Shown: positions 24,211 through 35,889 of the stretch, in pieces
How positions within the stretch are numbered: the stretch's first letter is position 1
Layout: each line of letters begins with the position of its first letter
Origin: Isoetes taiwanensis
Taxonomy: Eukaryota > Streptophyta > Lycopodiopsida > Isoetales > Isoetaceae
DNA: 64,000 nt
Assembly (NCBI GenBank): GCA_021234155.1
Contig: JAJEKV010000159.1
Coordinates: 827,971 to 891,970 of the forward strand
Reading direction: 5' to 3'
Position numbers and translations under genes: made by a program
The notes under the pieces: generated by a model
What the model was told of the DNA's origin: nothing
What the model saw: only the letters and a program-made list of their open reading frames with translations
Database searches by the model: none

Positions 24211-26065
24211 TGTCTTACAGACAAGGGAAAAATGGTTCGGGTCCCTCCAAAAACTCAGACAAGGAGAAGGCCCTCAGAATCATGGAGGATGATGAATGGA
24301 CGAACATTTTCTGGCTGGAAGATAAGAAAGATAAGGTGTGGGAAAAGTTGAAAACCTTATACATAACATTCGCGCTTGTCCAAGATCAAGAAAGAGTCAG
24401 CCTGCAAGATGCATGGATGTTCAGGAGGACGGAGTGCTTTGCGACACTTTGGGTAAAATGAGGGCTTTAGAGAAGGATTATGCCTCTGGCAGAGCCAACG
24501 ATCGTGACTGGGCCTGGAATTTTCTGGAATTACTTCAAGAAATGGACAAATCTCGCAAGAGGATAACGGTGAAGCAAGGCCACTCTGAGCCTGGGACCGC
24601 CAGAGCCTAAAGAACAACATCTTCGTAAATCAATGGATGAACTTCTCAATTCAATGAAAAGCTCGCTTATGGACTTGGAAAATCTTAAGTGGAGCTCCAA
24701 GGCCTCGATTAAACTGATAAAAAGATGGGAAGAAGCCGACGACTCAGTCATAGAAATGCATCGAAGGCAAGCTAAAAGTAGACTCCCATCGGGTGCAGAC
24801 CTGTTACTAGAGGGCGTCTCTCAGGAGTATGGGATCCTCCAGACCAAACTCAAAAAAGATACCAGTGCATGCAAAATAAGGGACTCAAATGGCTACTTCA
24901 ACCCCTTGGAAACGAACCAATGTGAATGCAAGAATTGCACGAGTACAAACATATCTGGGTTCGGCAAAGCAAGCACTTTTGTAGGTGAGCAGAATGTCAG
25001 TAACCGGATCCCGATTCTGGGCAAAAGCGACAAAGCAAAAGGTCAACCTCTCCCTTCTTATAAAAATGCTTTGCTCAATGTGGTTTCTTGTGATAATCCC
25101 TCTGACATGCCTAAAGATAATTTAGATTATATTGATCTGTCGGGTGTTCAAGATTCCACAGCTGTTAATTTATATACTGATAAAGGTCTGATCATCCACT
25201 TCCCTATCAATTGCCCATCCCTAGGAGAATTCCCATTTTATCTTTGCTCAAGATTGACGCCAGAACCTTTCAAATCTTGTGCAAAGATAATTTTAGTGTT
25301 TCCCACATTCTAAAAAAGAAACTAGGCAAAATTAGCAACTGTGACTTCTATATTATGAGATGGAGCCCATTTTTTACTCCGGGTAATAGTGATCACATAT
25401 CTACTGCTACTTGGATTACTTTCCCCAATTTACCCCCTGCCCTGTGGACCCTTTCACATCTCAAGGCTATTGCAGGGAACCTCGGGGACATTATATCTAT
25501 TAATATTCCTCAAACTAACTTCCCTTCTGTCTGTATTTCTAAGAACATCAATTCCGGGTGGCTGAGGAATGTTAAAATCAAGATTTCAGAAAGCAGAACT
25601 ATGGACTTAAACATTGTTTATTCTAAGCCCCCTGTCCTCGAAATTCCTGTTAAGAAGGCCCCTCTGGATAATAAAAGCCTCCCGAACCTTAAACCCCCTC
25701 TCGTTATCAGACAAGAGTGGCGTCCTAAAAAGAAGACTTTTGAGGATGAGGTTCAAAATGGCAGCAAAATTATCCCCCTAGCCAAGACTGATGATAAAAA
25801 GGACTTCATTCCCAATTATGATCTGAATGAACCTTATTTTGACAGTAATTGGAACTTTGTCTTCAAAAATATTAATATGGCAGTCAAATTGAATACTGGA
25901 TTTGTAACTCTCTCTTTCCCCCTTAAAGAAGTTAATCCTGAGGCTGACACCGAGAGCAATAGCTCTGATAACGATTTTCTTCACTCTTGTGATGATGAAG
26001 GGTGGAAGCAGATAACCAAGAAAAGAGGCAGAGGACAGAAAAAAAGCATATGTGGGACCTCTTAG
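24211..26065 (+). pseudogene. LINE ORF1, frameshifted
   Basis: The coding trace starts near ATG 24,211 and runs through three or four frames. It includes a segment with many Asp/Glu/Lys around 24,633-24,860 and the longest piece at 25,211-26,065. The latter contains WITFPNLPPALWTLSHLKAI and GNLGDI, the pattern of the DUF4283 domain common in plant L1 ORF1. The C-terminus is acidic and then basic (KKRGRGQKKS), suited to RNA binding. ORF1 acts as the nucleic-acid chaperone of the LINE particle (family knowledge). Confidence 0.7.
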
Positions 26066-26125
26066 AGTTAGTCCCAGGAATTCAGCCATTCAATCTAGAA
26101 TGGCCAAAGGCTTTTATAAATATTA

Positions 26126-27532
26126 ATGTTTAAATCCCTTAGAATTATCACTTGGAATCTCCAAGGTATTAATAACATTATTAAAAGGGAACGTTTAAAA
26201 GTCTGCCTCTCCTCTCTCAACCCTGATATTTTATTCATCCAGGAGCACAAGATCCATGATCTTAACCATAATTTAATCATTTCCAGGGCTCTCCCTCCTA
26301 ATTTCCATACTTGGTCTATTAGTGCTAACGACTCTTCTGCAGGCATAGCAATAGCTTGGAACCAAAGAATTGATATGCATATTCATCATATGATCAATGA
26401 TAATAATGGTAGATGGCAGATTTTGGTCTGCAAGATCGGGTCAGGTAATGTAGCCCTAGTTAATGTTTATTCTTATCATAATCCTTCTGATAGAATTCTA
26501 GTCTGGAATAAGATTAACTCTAGCTTAGCAAGTTTAGATGTTGATGATCTGATTATTGGAGGTGATTTCAATATGGTTACTGACGGCTTTATGAAAAATA
26601 AAAATTTCAAACCCCTTCTTCCTCACGAAACGAATGCTTGGGTCAGCCTTCTCTACAATCATAATCTTAAGCTAGCAAGGACCAAGCCCAATGCTTTCAG
26701 CTGGTCTGATCATAGGGCTGATCCCATTTGCTGTCTTCATGATAGATTCTGCCTTAGTGAAAATTTTTGGACAATTAGCAGCAGGGTGGAGAATTTAGCT
26801 GGCTACACTCTTTCTGATCACTTCCCTCAATTGATTATTTTAAGCGGTGCTGATCAGAATAAGAGAAAATCCTTTTTTAAGCTGAATGTCAGCCTTCTCG
26901 AGCATGATGACTTTATGAGCAAGCTCCAAGATATCTACAATTATCATCCTACTCCTGATACCAATCAGGGCTGGATGTGGTGGTGGATCAATCTAGCTAA
27001 GCATATAAAAAGCTGGCTGAAGGAGTGGGGTAAAGAGATTCATCATAACAAGCAAGCCAATCTAGCCAGCCTGAGACAAAGGCTTATTACTACTCCAACT
27101 GATCAGCAGAATGATATTAAAATCCAGATAGAAAAAGAGGAGTTGAATATTGCTAAAGGATGGAAAACTAAGGCAAAAATCAAGGAGCTCAAAGAGGATG
27201 AGAGGTGTAACTCCAAATATTTTTTTGTCAAAACCAAAACTAGAATCAAAAGAAACCAGATCCATGAAATCAGAGTTGGGGATAATCTTATTTCTGAGGA
27301 TATAGATCTTAAAAAAGCAGCAGTTGAGCATTTCACTAATATTATGGGTACTAATTCTGATTGTCCCGAAGAGATGATGGATACTTTTATCAAAATAGGG
27401 AACAAGGTAAATGATGATCAGAATGAGTTAATCTCCTCTCCTTTCTTAGAAATCGAGCTCAAGGAGGTAATTATGGGTATGGACAATGGTAAGACCCCTG
27501 GCCCAGATGGTTTACCAGCCGAATTCTTTTAA
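26126..27532 (+). pseudogene. LINE ORF2, endonuclease and start of reverse transcriptase
   Basis: ATG at 26,126 opens 468 codons. Residues 5-230 are an apurinic-like endonuclease: ITWNLQGIN, the catalytic Glu in FIQEHKI, GGDFNM, and SDHFP near the end. A linker rich in Lys and Trp follows. Then comes MDNGKTPGPDGLPAEFF, the first conserved block of L1 reverse transcriptases. The frame closes at 27,532 through a small indel, and coding continues in the overlapping frame from 27,486. Confidence 0.9.
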
Positions 27533-28511
27533 AAAAGCCTGGCCTATTCTTGGTATGGGAATTACCAATTTAGCTAATGAATTCAGGGTCTGCAAGCGCT
27601 TGGATGCTCGGATTAACACCAATCTTATTACCCTTATTCCCAAAGTCGACTCTCTTACCTCTTTTGCTGACTACAGACCTATTTCTTTGACTAATGTTGT
27701 TTACAAGATAATTGCAGGGGCCATAGCTGCCAGACTCAAAAAGATTTTGGACTCTGTCATTAGCAGCACCCAGTCAGCATACCTCAAAGACAGATTCATT
27801 TTGGACAATGTGGTGACTGCTATCCTGGGTTTACAATGGGCTAAAGACTCCAATCAAGACATAGCTCTTCTGAAGCTTGACATCACTAAAGCTTTTGACA
27901 CAGTCAGCTGGATGTTTCTTTATAAATGCTGCAGAGCTCTTGGATTCAATGAGGATAGTATTGGTATGTTTAATGCCATTCTCAGCAATTCCAGATCTGC
28001 AGTTCTCATTAATGGTAAGACTAGTCCTTTTTTCTCTATCCAAAGAGGAGTAAAACAAGGTTGTCCCCTAGCACCCTTCCTTTTTTTAATTGTTATGGAA
28101 GCTTTGCATAGCAGATTGGAAGATGCCAAGTTTAACAACTCGATTAAAGGCCTTAAGCTCCCAGAGAATCCACAAGTAGATCAGATCCTAAATGGGCATT
28201 TTGCTGATGATACTTTTATTCTAACCTCCATGGATCAGGATTCCATCATCAATACCCAGAGTATTCTCCAGGATTTTGGCAATGTTTCAGGTTGTAAAAT
28301 CAATCCTCTCAAATCTGCTATTCACTCCAGGGAGGTCGACAAAGGTACTCGGGCTGCTCAACTCTTTGGATGTAAGTACTATTCCCCCTGCACCAAATCC
28401 AAGATTCTTGGGATTTCCTTTGCAATAAGGAGCAATGCCTCAGACTTATGGCTTGATATAGTCGAGAAGTTCTATAAAAAGGTTGATTCTCTTAACTCTA
28501 AATATCTCTCT
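27486..28511 (+). pseudogene. LINE ORF2, reverse transcriptase core
   Basis: The frame carries LIPKVDS, DYRPISLTNVVYKI, STQSAYLKDRFI, LLKLDITKAFDTVSW, GVKQGCPLAP and the catalytic FADD in GHFADDTFIL. Thumb-region blocks follow up to the copia junction. When the copia element and one copy of the 5-bp duplication are subtracted, the reading frame continues without a break into 34,122. So the insertion itself, not an older shift, stopped this part. Confidence 0.92.
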
Positions 28512-29118
28512 TGAAAATATTTTCAATTCAACTAGATAGAACACTCGTAAGTATTGCTAAGGAACACTTATTCAAAGCTAGAATAGCACTATCAGATCCT
28601 ATAGTAATGATTGTTAGACAATAACCATAACCATAGGAAAACACTATTCATATGATATATGAATGATTTACTATTCACTTATAAGGCTCCGAAAGCTCGA
28701 GCCTGTTCTACTCAAGAACAGCTTCTGCAATACCCCCTATAATTACACTGTTTCGTTTACACTTATAGGGCCAGACCCGGCCGAACAGGCTCGGTTCCGG
28801 CCGACTTGGGACTCGTGGCTGGAGTCTCCATATCTCAAGGGGCTTACCATATTTGAATTGCCGAATGGCTCCACTTGTGGAATCGATATGCTGTATTCCC
28901 GATAATGGTAGCATAACTAAAATGCAATGGTCATTTGGAAATCACAACCCTATAGACATTAATAGGGTAGACAACATATTATCATGTAAACCAAATGAGT
29001 AGGCCATTTCCAAGCTCACACTGTGCATCCTGTTTCTCACAACTGATTAACTGCATAGATAATTCATCAGAGAGAATCAGACAAGGATCAATATTATAAT
29101 TAGCATGGATTTTCTTCA
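28512..29118 (-). repeat. Copia 3' LTR
   Basis: 607 bp with TG...CA ends, matching 33,512-34,116. Differences cluster at about 28,684-28,735 and near 28,890. The rest is almost identical. Confidence 0.95.
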
Positions 29119-29132
29119 TTCCCCTTCCATGC
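29119..29132 (-). other. Copia polypurine tract
   Basis: The minus strand reads GCATGGAAGGGGAA directly before the 3' LTR, a suitable plus-strand primer. Confidence 0.85.
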
Positions 29133-29156
29133 TAATTCCTTGCATATCCTCAGTCC

Positions 29157-31775
29157 CTAAGATTCCCAACCTGTGCTTGAACTTTTGGAATTTAAATTGG
29201 ACAACCCTTTTTGTCGATTACATCTCGCCACCTGCTCATGTGTTGAGACATATTCCACTGTAATTATCCCTTTTGCAACCATCTCCCTAATGAAGTGAAC
29301 GTGCAATTCTATGTGCTTGGTTCTCTGATGCAAGACTGGATTACGAGTAATTGCAATACAACTTAAGCTATCAGAATATAGAACTGTAGGCAGTTTCTGA
29401 TAGATTTTGAGCTCATCAAGTAATCGTCTGATCCAAACAATTTCTTTAGCTGCTAGAGTAGTTGAGTTGTATTCAGCTTCGGCTGTGGACATGGCCACAT
29501 TAGATTGTTTTTTGCTTTTCCAAGTCACTGCTGCTCCACCTAACATTAGGCAGAATCCAGAAGTTGATTTCCTTGTGTCTATATCACTGCCCCAGTCAGC
29601 ATCCGCATATCCAGTTAATGTCATGTCTTTACTGTTATACGTAAGGCCATGATTCTGAGTGTGTTTCAAATACCTTAGGACTCGTTTAAGCGTGGTCCAA
29701 AGTCTTTGGTAACGGGTTGTTGCAAAACCCGCCGAGGGTCGATCAGAACGCATAATGTCGGGCCCGGTACGCTTTGATATGAATAATAAACAACCTACAA
29801 GTTCCCTGTATGGGATTCTTGTCATGCTTGCAACCTCTTGTTCAGTTTTAGGACTTAACTCACTAGATAGTTTCAGACCTTGAACAATTAGAGTTCTGGA
29901 AATGTTACATTCAAGCATATTGAATCTCCTAAGCATACCTGCTATATTGTCAGATTGAGTTATTTGCAGCTTGCAATTGACCTTGTCTCTGGACACTTCC
30001 ATTCCCAAGAACTTCCTGAGCTCCCCAAGATCTGTCATTTTAAACTTGCTCGTTAGAACTTGTTTGCAGTGCTTTAAGATTTGTGCATCACTTGGCACTA
30101 GAATATTGTCATCAACGTATAGAGCCAAAATGCAAAATTGGCTCCCTTGGTTCAGAATGTACATGTTTCCATCATTTGAGAGCTTGGTGAATCCCTGATC
30201 TTGCAGATATTTGTCAATACATTGGTACCACATTCTTGGTGACTGCTTGAGTCCGTACACTGCGCGTTTAAGTTTCCACACCATTCCTTCTTCAGCAGCC
30301 TCAAATCCTGGGGCCTGCTTCATGTAGATATCCTCATTGAGCTCAGCATTGAGAAAGGCGGTACTCACATCCATGTGATGTACTTCTAGGTTGTGTGCAT
30401 TTGCAAATGCTAGTAATACCCTAACACTTGTCAGTTTGACTATTGGAGAAAATGTCTCCTCATAGTCCATTCCTTTTCTTTGGGTGTACACTTGAGCCAC
30501 TAATCTGGCCCTGAATTTCTTCTCACCATTAATTCCAGATTTTATTTTATATAGCCATTTGCTGCCTATGACATTCTTCCCTTCTGGTTTTCTGACTACT
30601 TCATACGTTTGAGTTCTATCAAATGCCAACAACTCTTCTTCCATTGCATTTTTCCAGCAGTCTGACTGTTCTGAGCTCATGGCTTCTTCAAAGGACTGTG
30701 GAATTCCAGGTTCAATGATTGCCAAGATTTGGTGAATGTCAAGATCCTCATCATGATCATGTAATCGTTTACTTCTTCCCCCTTCTACTCTGCCATACAA
30801 GTCAGGGTTTACGTCAATGTTCTCCTTCAGTTTGTCCACCTCTGATCTTCTTCTTTTTCTGTCTTTTGGTTCACTATTAGCCATCGAACTATTGCTGGTG
30901 TCAGGGTTTTCATTATGATCATTTAGTACCTTATCTTCCCCTTCAAAGTATGTGTCTTGGTCTGCTCCACCTTCTGCAGTATATGCATCAGCATCATTAT
31001 GTACACCTGCTGCAGTATCTGCATCAGCATTATTATGTATTGGGTCATTGTCACAGTCAATCACATTTGTGAAATTCTGCACATTTTTGGTGGGGACCTT
31101 TGGCATAGATACTTGCTCCTTGTCTCTGTTTTTATACACAATAGTCTCATCAAAGATCACGTCTCTGCTAATGATTATTTGCCTCCTTTTCATATCATAC
31201 ATTCTGTATGCCTTAGCTTGTTCGTCATATCCTGCCAAATAGCTTTTTATGGCCCTATCATCAAGTTTTCTTCTCATTTCTTTTGGAATATGAGTATAAC
31301 CTACACAACCGTAGGTTTTGAGCATATCATAATTGGGAGTATGACCATTCCACATCTCCTCAGGAGTTTTTCCTTGAATGCTGGCTGAAGGGAGTTTATT
31401 TTGAACTAGTACTGCTGTTTTGACTGCCTCATCCCATAAAAAATTAGGCATACCTGATTGCTTCAACATGGAACGAACAGCGTCAAGGATGGTCCTGTTT
31501 TTTCTCTCGGCTATGCCATTTTGTTGAGGGGTGAATCTGCATGTGAGTTGTCTCTTTATGCCACGATCCCTGCAATGCTTGTTAAAAGCTCCAGACAAGA
31601 ATTCTCCACCTCTATCAGACCTAATACATTTGATTTTCCTTCCAGTTTGCCTTTCAACTTCCTGTTCAAACAGTTTGTAAGCAGCAAATGCTTGATCTTT
31701 TCGTCTTAATAGATAACACTTGGTTTTTCTAGAGTAGTCATCTATAAACGTGATGAAGTACTTTTTTCCAGTCAT
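29157..31775 (-). CDS. Copia pol polyprotein, integrase-RT-RNase H, 872 residues
   Basis: The frame opens inside the integrase core: FIDDYSRK and RSDRGGEF carry the two aspartates, PQQNGIAERKNR the glutamate. A variable, acidic linker (about residues 230-340) leads to the reverse transcriptase: KWLYKIKSG, VHHMDVSTAFLN, YGLKQSPRMWYQ and the catalytic YVDD in LALYVDDNIL. RNase H follows with GYADADWGSD, STSGFC, STAEAEY and a C-terminal KHIELHVHFIRE. It should act on copia cDNA in cytoplasmic particles and at integration. The N-terminal zinc finger of integrase and the protease lie in other frames upstream, so this start is only the first in-frame ATG. Confidence 0.93.
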   Translation of the reverse strand: MTGKKYFITFIDDYSRKTKCYLLRRKDQAFAAYKLFEQEVERQTGRKIKCIRSDRGGEFLSGAFNKHCRDRGIKRQLTCRFTPQQNGIAERKNRTILDAVRSMLKQSGMPNFLWDEAVKTAVLVQNKLPSASIQGKTPEEMWNGHTPNYDMLKTYGCVGYTHIPKEMRRKLDDRAIKSYLAGYDEQAKAYRMYDMKRRQIIISRDVIFDETIVYKNRDKEQVSMPKVPTKNVQNFTNVIDCDNDPIHNNADADTAAGVHNDADAYTAEGGADQDTYFEGEDKVLNDHNENPDTSNSSMANSEPKDRKRRRSEVDKLKENIDVNPDLYGRVEGGRSKRLHDHDEDLDIHQILAIIEPGIPQSFEEAMSSEQSDCWKNAMEEELLAFDRTQTYEVVRKPEGKNVIGSKWLYKIKSGINGEKKFRARLVAQVYTQRKGMDYEETFSPIVKLTSVRVLLAFANAHNLEVHHMDVSTAFLNAELNEDIYMKQAPGFEAAEEGMVWKLKRAVYGLKQSPRMWYQCIDKYLQDQGFTKLSNDGNMYILNQGSQFCILALYVDDNILVPSDAQILKHCKQVLTSKFKMTDLGELRKFLGMEVSRDKVNCKLQITQSDNIAGMLRRFNMLECNISRTLIVQGLKLSSELSPKTEQEVASMTRIPYRELVGCLLFISKRTGPDIMRSDRPSAGFATTRYQRLWTTLKRVLRYLKHTQNHGLTYNSKDMTLTGYADADWGSDIDTRKSTSGFCLMLGGAAVTWKSKKQSNVAMSTAEAEYNSTTLAAKEIVWIRRLLDELKIYQKLPTVLYSDSLSCIAITRNPVLHQRTKHIELHVHFIREMVAKGIITVEYVSTHEQVARCNRQKGLSNLNSKSSSTGWES

Positions 31776-32365
31776 GCTCGTTATGTTTATAGGACCACAC
31801 AGTACGTATGTATCAGATCTAAAGTTCCCTTAGCCCTTTTCCTTGATTTTGAAACTTTAGCCTTGTATGTTTCCCCAACATACATCCTTTCAGACACAAA
31901 CTCTTCCTCCTGGATTTTTACGTGGCGTTGATCATCTTATGTTTGATCATGTATTTGATATTGTTTAGGTGTGTGTGCCCCGAAGTCTCTCATGCCATTT
32001 TCTCGATTGAGGGAGTCGTGACAATATTTATTTCACCATCAACTTTCAAATTGTCCAATGCAAATAAGTTTCCAACTCTCTTTGCTAAGAACTTCAATAT
32101 ATTTCCCATATAGATTTTACATTCGGTTTTCTCAAAACCACTTTGTAGCCTAAGTCTACTAACCGACTAATCGCTATCAAATTTCTAACAATCAAAGGCA
32201 CACATAAAACATTTTGAAGTTCTACTGTGTTCTCCACTTAGATCAAAGATCTCTAGCATTCCGGCTACATTCACTTTTTGTAAATTTCCATCTCCCATTT
32301 GCACGTAATTTGGACCCCTTGCTTATTTTTCCTTTGAGTTCATTTGGATTCTTGATCACCGATCT

Positions 32366-32390
32366 TTTCGGCTCCTGAATCTAAAACAAG
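32366..32390 (-). pseudogene. Copia aspartic protease active-site remnant
   Basis: The minus strand reads LVLDSGAEK, with the DSGA active-site motif expected between gag and integrase. The flanking protease sequence is broken. Confidence 0.7.
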
Positions 32391-32499
32391 TAAATCATTT
32401 TAGAATCCAACTCATTTGGCAGATAATGCTTTGAAAATGTTAGAATTCCGAAGTTACCTCAACATTTTCGTCTATCTCCTCTTCATGTTCATTGTTTAC

Positions 32500-33500
32500 A
32501 AAGTCCTTGCCATATTAATGGCGGCAAACATTTCTTTCGCCTCTTCCCCTCATGTTTTGTCCCCTTCCATGTCCTCCTCTCGAAGCTATCATTATACCCT
32601 CTCCCTCTTCCTTTTGCAAAGTCCTTGGGACTTGAGCAATTTCTTGACAAATGGCCAAACCCACTACAATTGAAGCATTTGTTATCTCGGTGTTGTTCTT
32701 TTTTTTGGTTATTTTTAAGTGGCCATAGCTATTGCAAACAAAGCATGGTCCCAGCTTACTCTTATCAGTATATTTTCCTTTTTCCTTTGCCAGCAAATAG
32801 TATTTCAAAGATGTTCCTCCGATCATTAATAATCTGCTTTTGTTCCAACTCAGTTTTGACCATTAGTTCTGCATGTTCTCTACTCGTTGCTACATTCCTT
32901 ACTAGAGTAGATAATTGATCAAAACTTGAGAAAGCACGAGCTATAGACATTACCTGATGATCTTTGGTAATGGTTACCCCAAAGACCTCGGATCCGCCAC
33001 AAGGTTATCAAACCTTTGAAAAATTCTCGTGATATTGTCCTTCTCCCGAAATTTCAGATTTCTTAACTCTCTATCCAACACATCCGGTTGAGAGGATGTT
33101 TTACTCTCATATGTTTTAATCAGTATTTCCAAATAGCCCCCGGGGCTCATACCTCTAACCTTTAGCAATATGCTAGAACCCCACTTCCAAGGTTACAATA
33201 CTCTTAGCTTCAATGAGTTTAGCTGTAACATTCACATCACTGCTAGTAATTTTAGTAGAGGTAGATGTACCTTTACCTTTTGTACTTGAACTCTCAGCTG
33301 TGATGATAACTGCATCGTTTTTAATGCTTGTCTCACTGACCTGCTCAACTTCATCAGCATCTCCTGCCACATAGGTCCACAGACCTTCAACCTCCAATAC
33401 TTCTTTGATTTTCTCTTTCCACACCTGAAAACCTCCTGTGCCATTAAACACATCTACAACACTTAAAAGAGATGCACCTAGTCTAGTTGACATTGTAGCT
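32500..33500 (-). pseudogene. Copia gag, frameshifted
   Basis: The minus-strand start is MSTRLGASLLSVVDVFNGTG, followed by FQVWKEKIKEVLEVEGLW, the N-terminus typical of copia gag. A second frame (33,168-32,974) holds LRNLKFREKDNITRIF. A third (32,826-32,515) holds a damaged zinc knuckle beginning CFVCNSYGHL and an Arg/Gly-rich tail. Three frames are needed, so gag is not made. Confidence 0.82.
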
Positions 33501-33511
33501 CTGATACCAAA
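33500..33511 (-). other. Copia primer-binding site
   Basis: On the minus strand, next to the 5' LTR, the sequence reads TTGGTATCAGAGC. TGGTATCAGAGC is complementary to the 3' end of initiator methionine tRNA, the usual primer of plant copia elements. Confidence 0.92.
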
Positions 33512-34116
33512 TGAAAATATTTTCAATTCAACTAGATAGAACACTCGTAAGTATTGCTAAGGAACACTTATTCAAAGCTAGAATAGCACTATCAGATCCT
33601 ATAGTAATGATTGTTAGACAATAACCATAACCATAGGAAAACACTATTCATATGATATATGAATGATTTACTATTCACTTATAAGGTCTGAAATAAGAGC
33701 CCGTTTCTACTCAAGAACGACTTACGCAATACCCCTATAATTACACTGTTTCGTTTACACTTATAGGGCCAGACCCGGCTGAACAGGCTCGGTTCCGGCC
33801 GACTTGGGACTCGTGGCTGGAGTCTCCATATCTCAAGGGGCTTACCATATTTGAATTGCCGAATGGCTCCACTTGTGGAATCGATATCTTTGTATTCCGA
33901 TAATGGTAGCATAACTAAAATGCAATGGTCATTTGGAAATCACAACCCTATAGACATTAATAGGGTAGACAACATATTATCATGTAAACCAAATGAGTAG
34001 GCCATTTCCAAGCTCACACTGTGCATCCTGTTTCTCACAACTGATTAACTGCATAGATAATTCATCAGAGAGAATCAGACAAGGATCAATATTATAATTA
34101 GCATGGATTTTCTTCA
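33512..34116 (-). repeat. Copia 5' LTR
   Basis: 605 bp with TG...CA ends. On the minus strand it precedes the primer-binding site, so it should carry the promoter. TATA and start site were not assigned. Confidence 0.95.
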
Positions 34117-34121
34117 TCTCT

Positions 34122-35375
34122 AAAAATGGGAGAGCTATTATAGCGAACTTCGTGATTTCCTCTTCTCAGGTTTATCAATCTTCAGTCATTTTGGCCCCCA
34201 AGAAGATCACTAACAGGCTTCAAAGTATTATTGGCAGGTTCATAGCTTGTGGTCAGAATAAAAGATGCTGGCACCCGATTTCAATGGAGGAATGCTGCAA
34301 ATCAAAAAGGAATGGAGGCCTCGGCACCATCAACATCAGAAAACAGGATTTAGCTTTAGCTGCTAAATATTTCCACAAGGCTTGTTATGACAACATAAAG
34401 CATCCTATATCCATCCTTATCAGACACTATATCAGCAAGTGTCATCCATATGGATGGAGAATCCTCAAGATGGAGTTACCTTACTCTATCTATTTCCCTT
34501 TCTCTATCCCTGCTTCTACTCGAGGTATTATCAAAAAATGGATCTATGCTTGGGAAGAAGTCAAACATATGTATAATTGGGAAAAGGGTCTCTCGATGGA
34601 TCAGTCAATTTTCTGGAACCCAGCACTAATCCTTGATAATCCCGAGTTATGCCTGGCTTGTCACTTCCCTGAGCAAGCCAAGCTCTGGAAACAAAAGGGA
34701 ATCACTCTCATCAGTCACCTATTTGATGTCAATGGTATTATTCCCTTCCAGGCTTCAGTTCTTGCAGATGAAGATAATCAAACCAAGATGCTCTATGAAG
34801 CCATCACTAATATCATATTACAGGGCAGATGGTCTCACTCTCCAGACTCATGGAAACACAATGGTAAAAGTGGTTACACAGTCAAACTGGCTTACAGATT
34901 CTTAATGAGCTATCAGGAGATTACAGTCCACTTAAAGTGGGATGTCTCCCAGGAAACAGCAAGGAATAACCTGGTTTTTATGTGGAACAGCCCCATCAAC
35001 CCTAAGATCAAAGCCTTCATGTGGCAACTCTGGCATAAAGGCCTTGCTACCAACTGTAAGAGATTTCGTTTAGCTATGACTAACTCTGATCTATGTGATA
35101 GATGCTTGGCCAACAAAGAAGATGAAGAACACCTTTTTAGAACCTGCCTATGGTCGGAATGGGTCTTGGAACTTGCATCAAATATCTTTGGCCAAGACCT
35201 GGTTGCCCTGAGCCACAGAGACTTCTTTATGCCTACTAATCCTTCCGATTGGAGAATTTACATTCTCCTATGGAGAATCTGGAAAGGAAGAAATAGCTTT
35301 ATTTTTAATTGTGAAATTACCCCACCGGAGGGGATCATTAAACAGGTAAGCTGGATTATGGAGATTAATGGATGA
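34122..35375 (+). pseudogene. LINE ORF2, C-terminal part with zinc-binding domain
   Basis: This continues the reverse transcriptase thumb (KRCWHPISMEECC, GGLGTINIRKQ). The RT-associated zinc-binding domain comes next: FMWNSPINPKIKAFMWQLWH, LCDRCLANKEDEEHLF, C and W. The frame ends at 35,375. Another frame continues weakly to about 35,700, followed by a 3' UTR of about 170 bp and the poly(A). I see no clear RNase H domain. Confidence 0.85.
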
Positions 35376-35872
35376 TATGTTTGCTGTTGCAGATACCTTA
35401 TTCATCTTGACCAGGAGGCTTGAATGGAAGAAGACCAAAGCAGAAATCAATCATGAGTGGATTAAGTTTTTTGGACCGGCTGATACATCGGCACATCGCC
35501 TTTTGTACTACGGCCATTGCCATTGAGAATCAGAACTATGATATCAGAAGAGAGCTCATCTGCTCTGCCAAGGATGCAAAAGGCAGATACAATATGGCCA
35601 TGGCTGGCTCTTGCATGTGTATCTACTGTGTCTTTCATTCCATCTTCAGGGGGAAAGCCAGAAAATGCACAAACCAGAATCTCCTATCTATCCATTGAGT
35701 GAGGACTCAAAATATAAGAATCTATTTCTTACTGTTATAGCTACTCTATCTATTTTAATCAGTCATCCCGCATAAGATGATGCTTTTTAAGGGTTAAACT
35801 TCCCTTGAAAAAAGTTCTTTGTACCTTTTACTATACTTTAAATAATATATATAGCCTTCAATAAAAAAAAAA

Positions 35873-35889
35873 CATCGACAAGATGATAT
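35873..35889. repeat. LINE target-site duplication, right copy
   Basis: CATCGACAAGATGATAT follows directly after the poly(A) tail and equals 23,716-23,732. Confidence 0.95.

Larger units (their letters stand above)
28512..34116 (-). mobile_element. Ty1/copia LTR retrotransposon nested in the LINE
   Basis: It has two LTRs of about 606 bp, a 5-bp target duplication TCTCT at 28,507-28,511 and 34,117-34,121, a primer-binding site, a polypurine tract, gag, protease, integrase, reverse transcriptase and RNase H in copia order. The total is 5.6 kb. The pol frame is long and nearly intact, but gag and the region from protease to the integrase N-terminus are frameshifted. It is therefore a fairly young but defective copy. 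Confidence 0.97.
23733..35872 (+). mobile_element. L1-type LINE retrotransposon, split by a copia insertion
   Basis: It is bounded by the 17-bp duplications and ends in A10 after a short 3' UTR. Without the copia element and its duplicated 5 bp it is about 6.5 kb, a normal full length for a plant L1. The order is a 5' region, ORF1, then ORF2 with endonuclease, reverse transcriptase and zinc-binding domain. Frameshifts in ORF1 and near the start of the reverse transcriptase make this copy non-autonomous. It inserted in the same orientation as the transposase-like gene it breaks. Confidence 0.93.

Noticed and set aside
30952-31388. Plus-strand open frames of 96-143 codons inside the copia element
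   Set aside because: They are shadows of the minus-strand pol frame, which has all the domain motifs.
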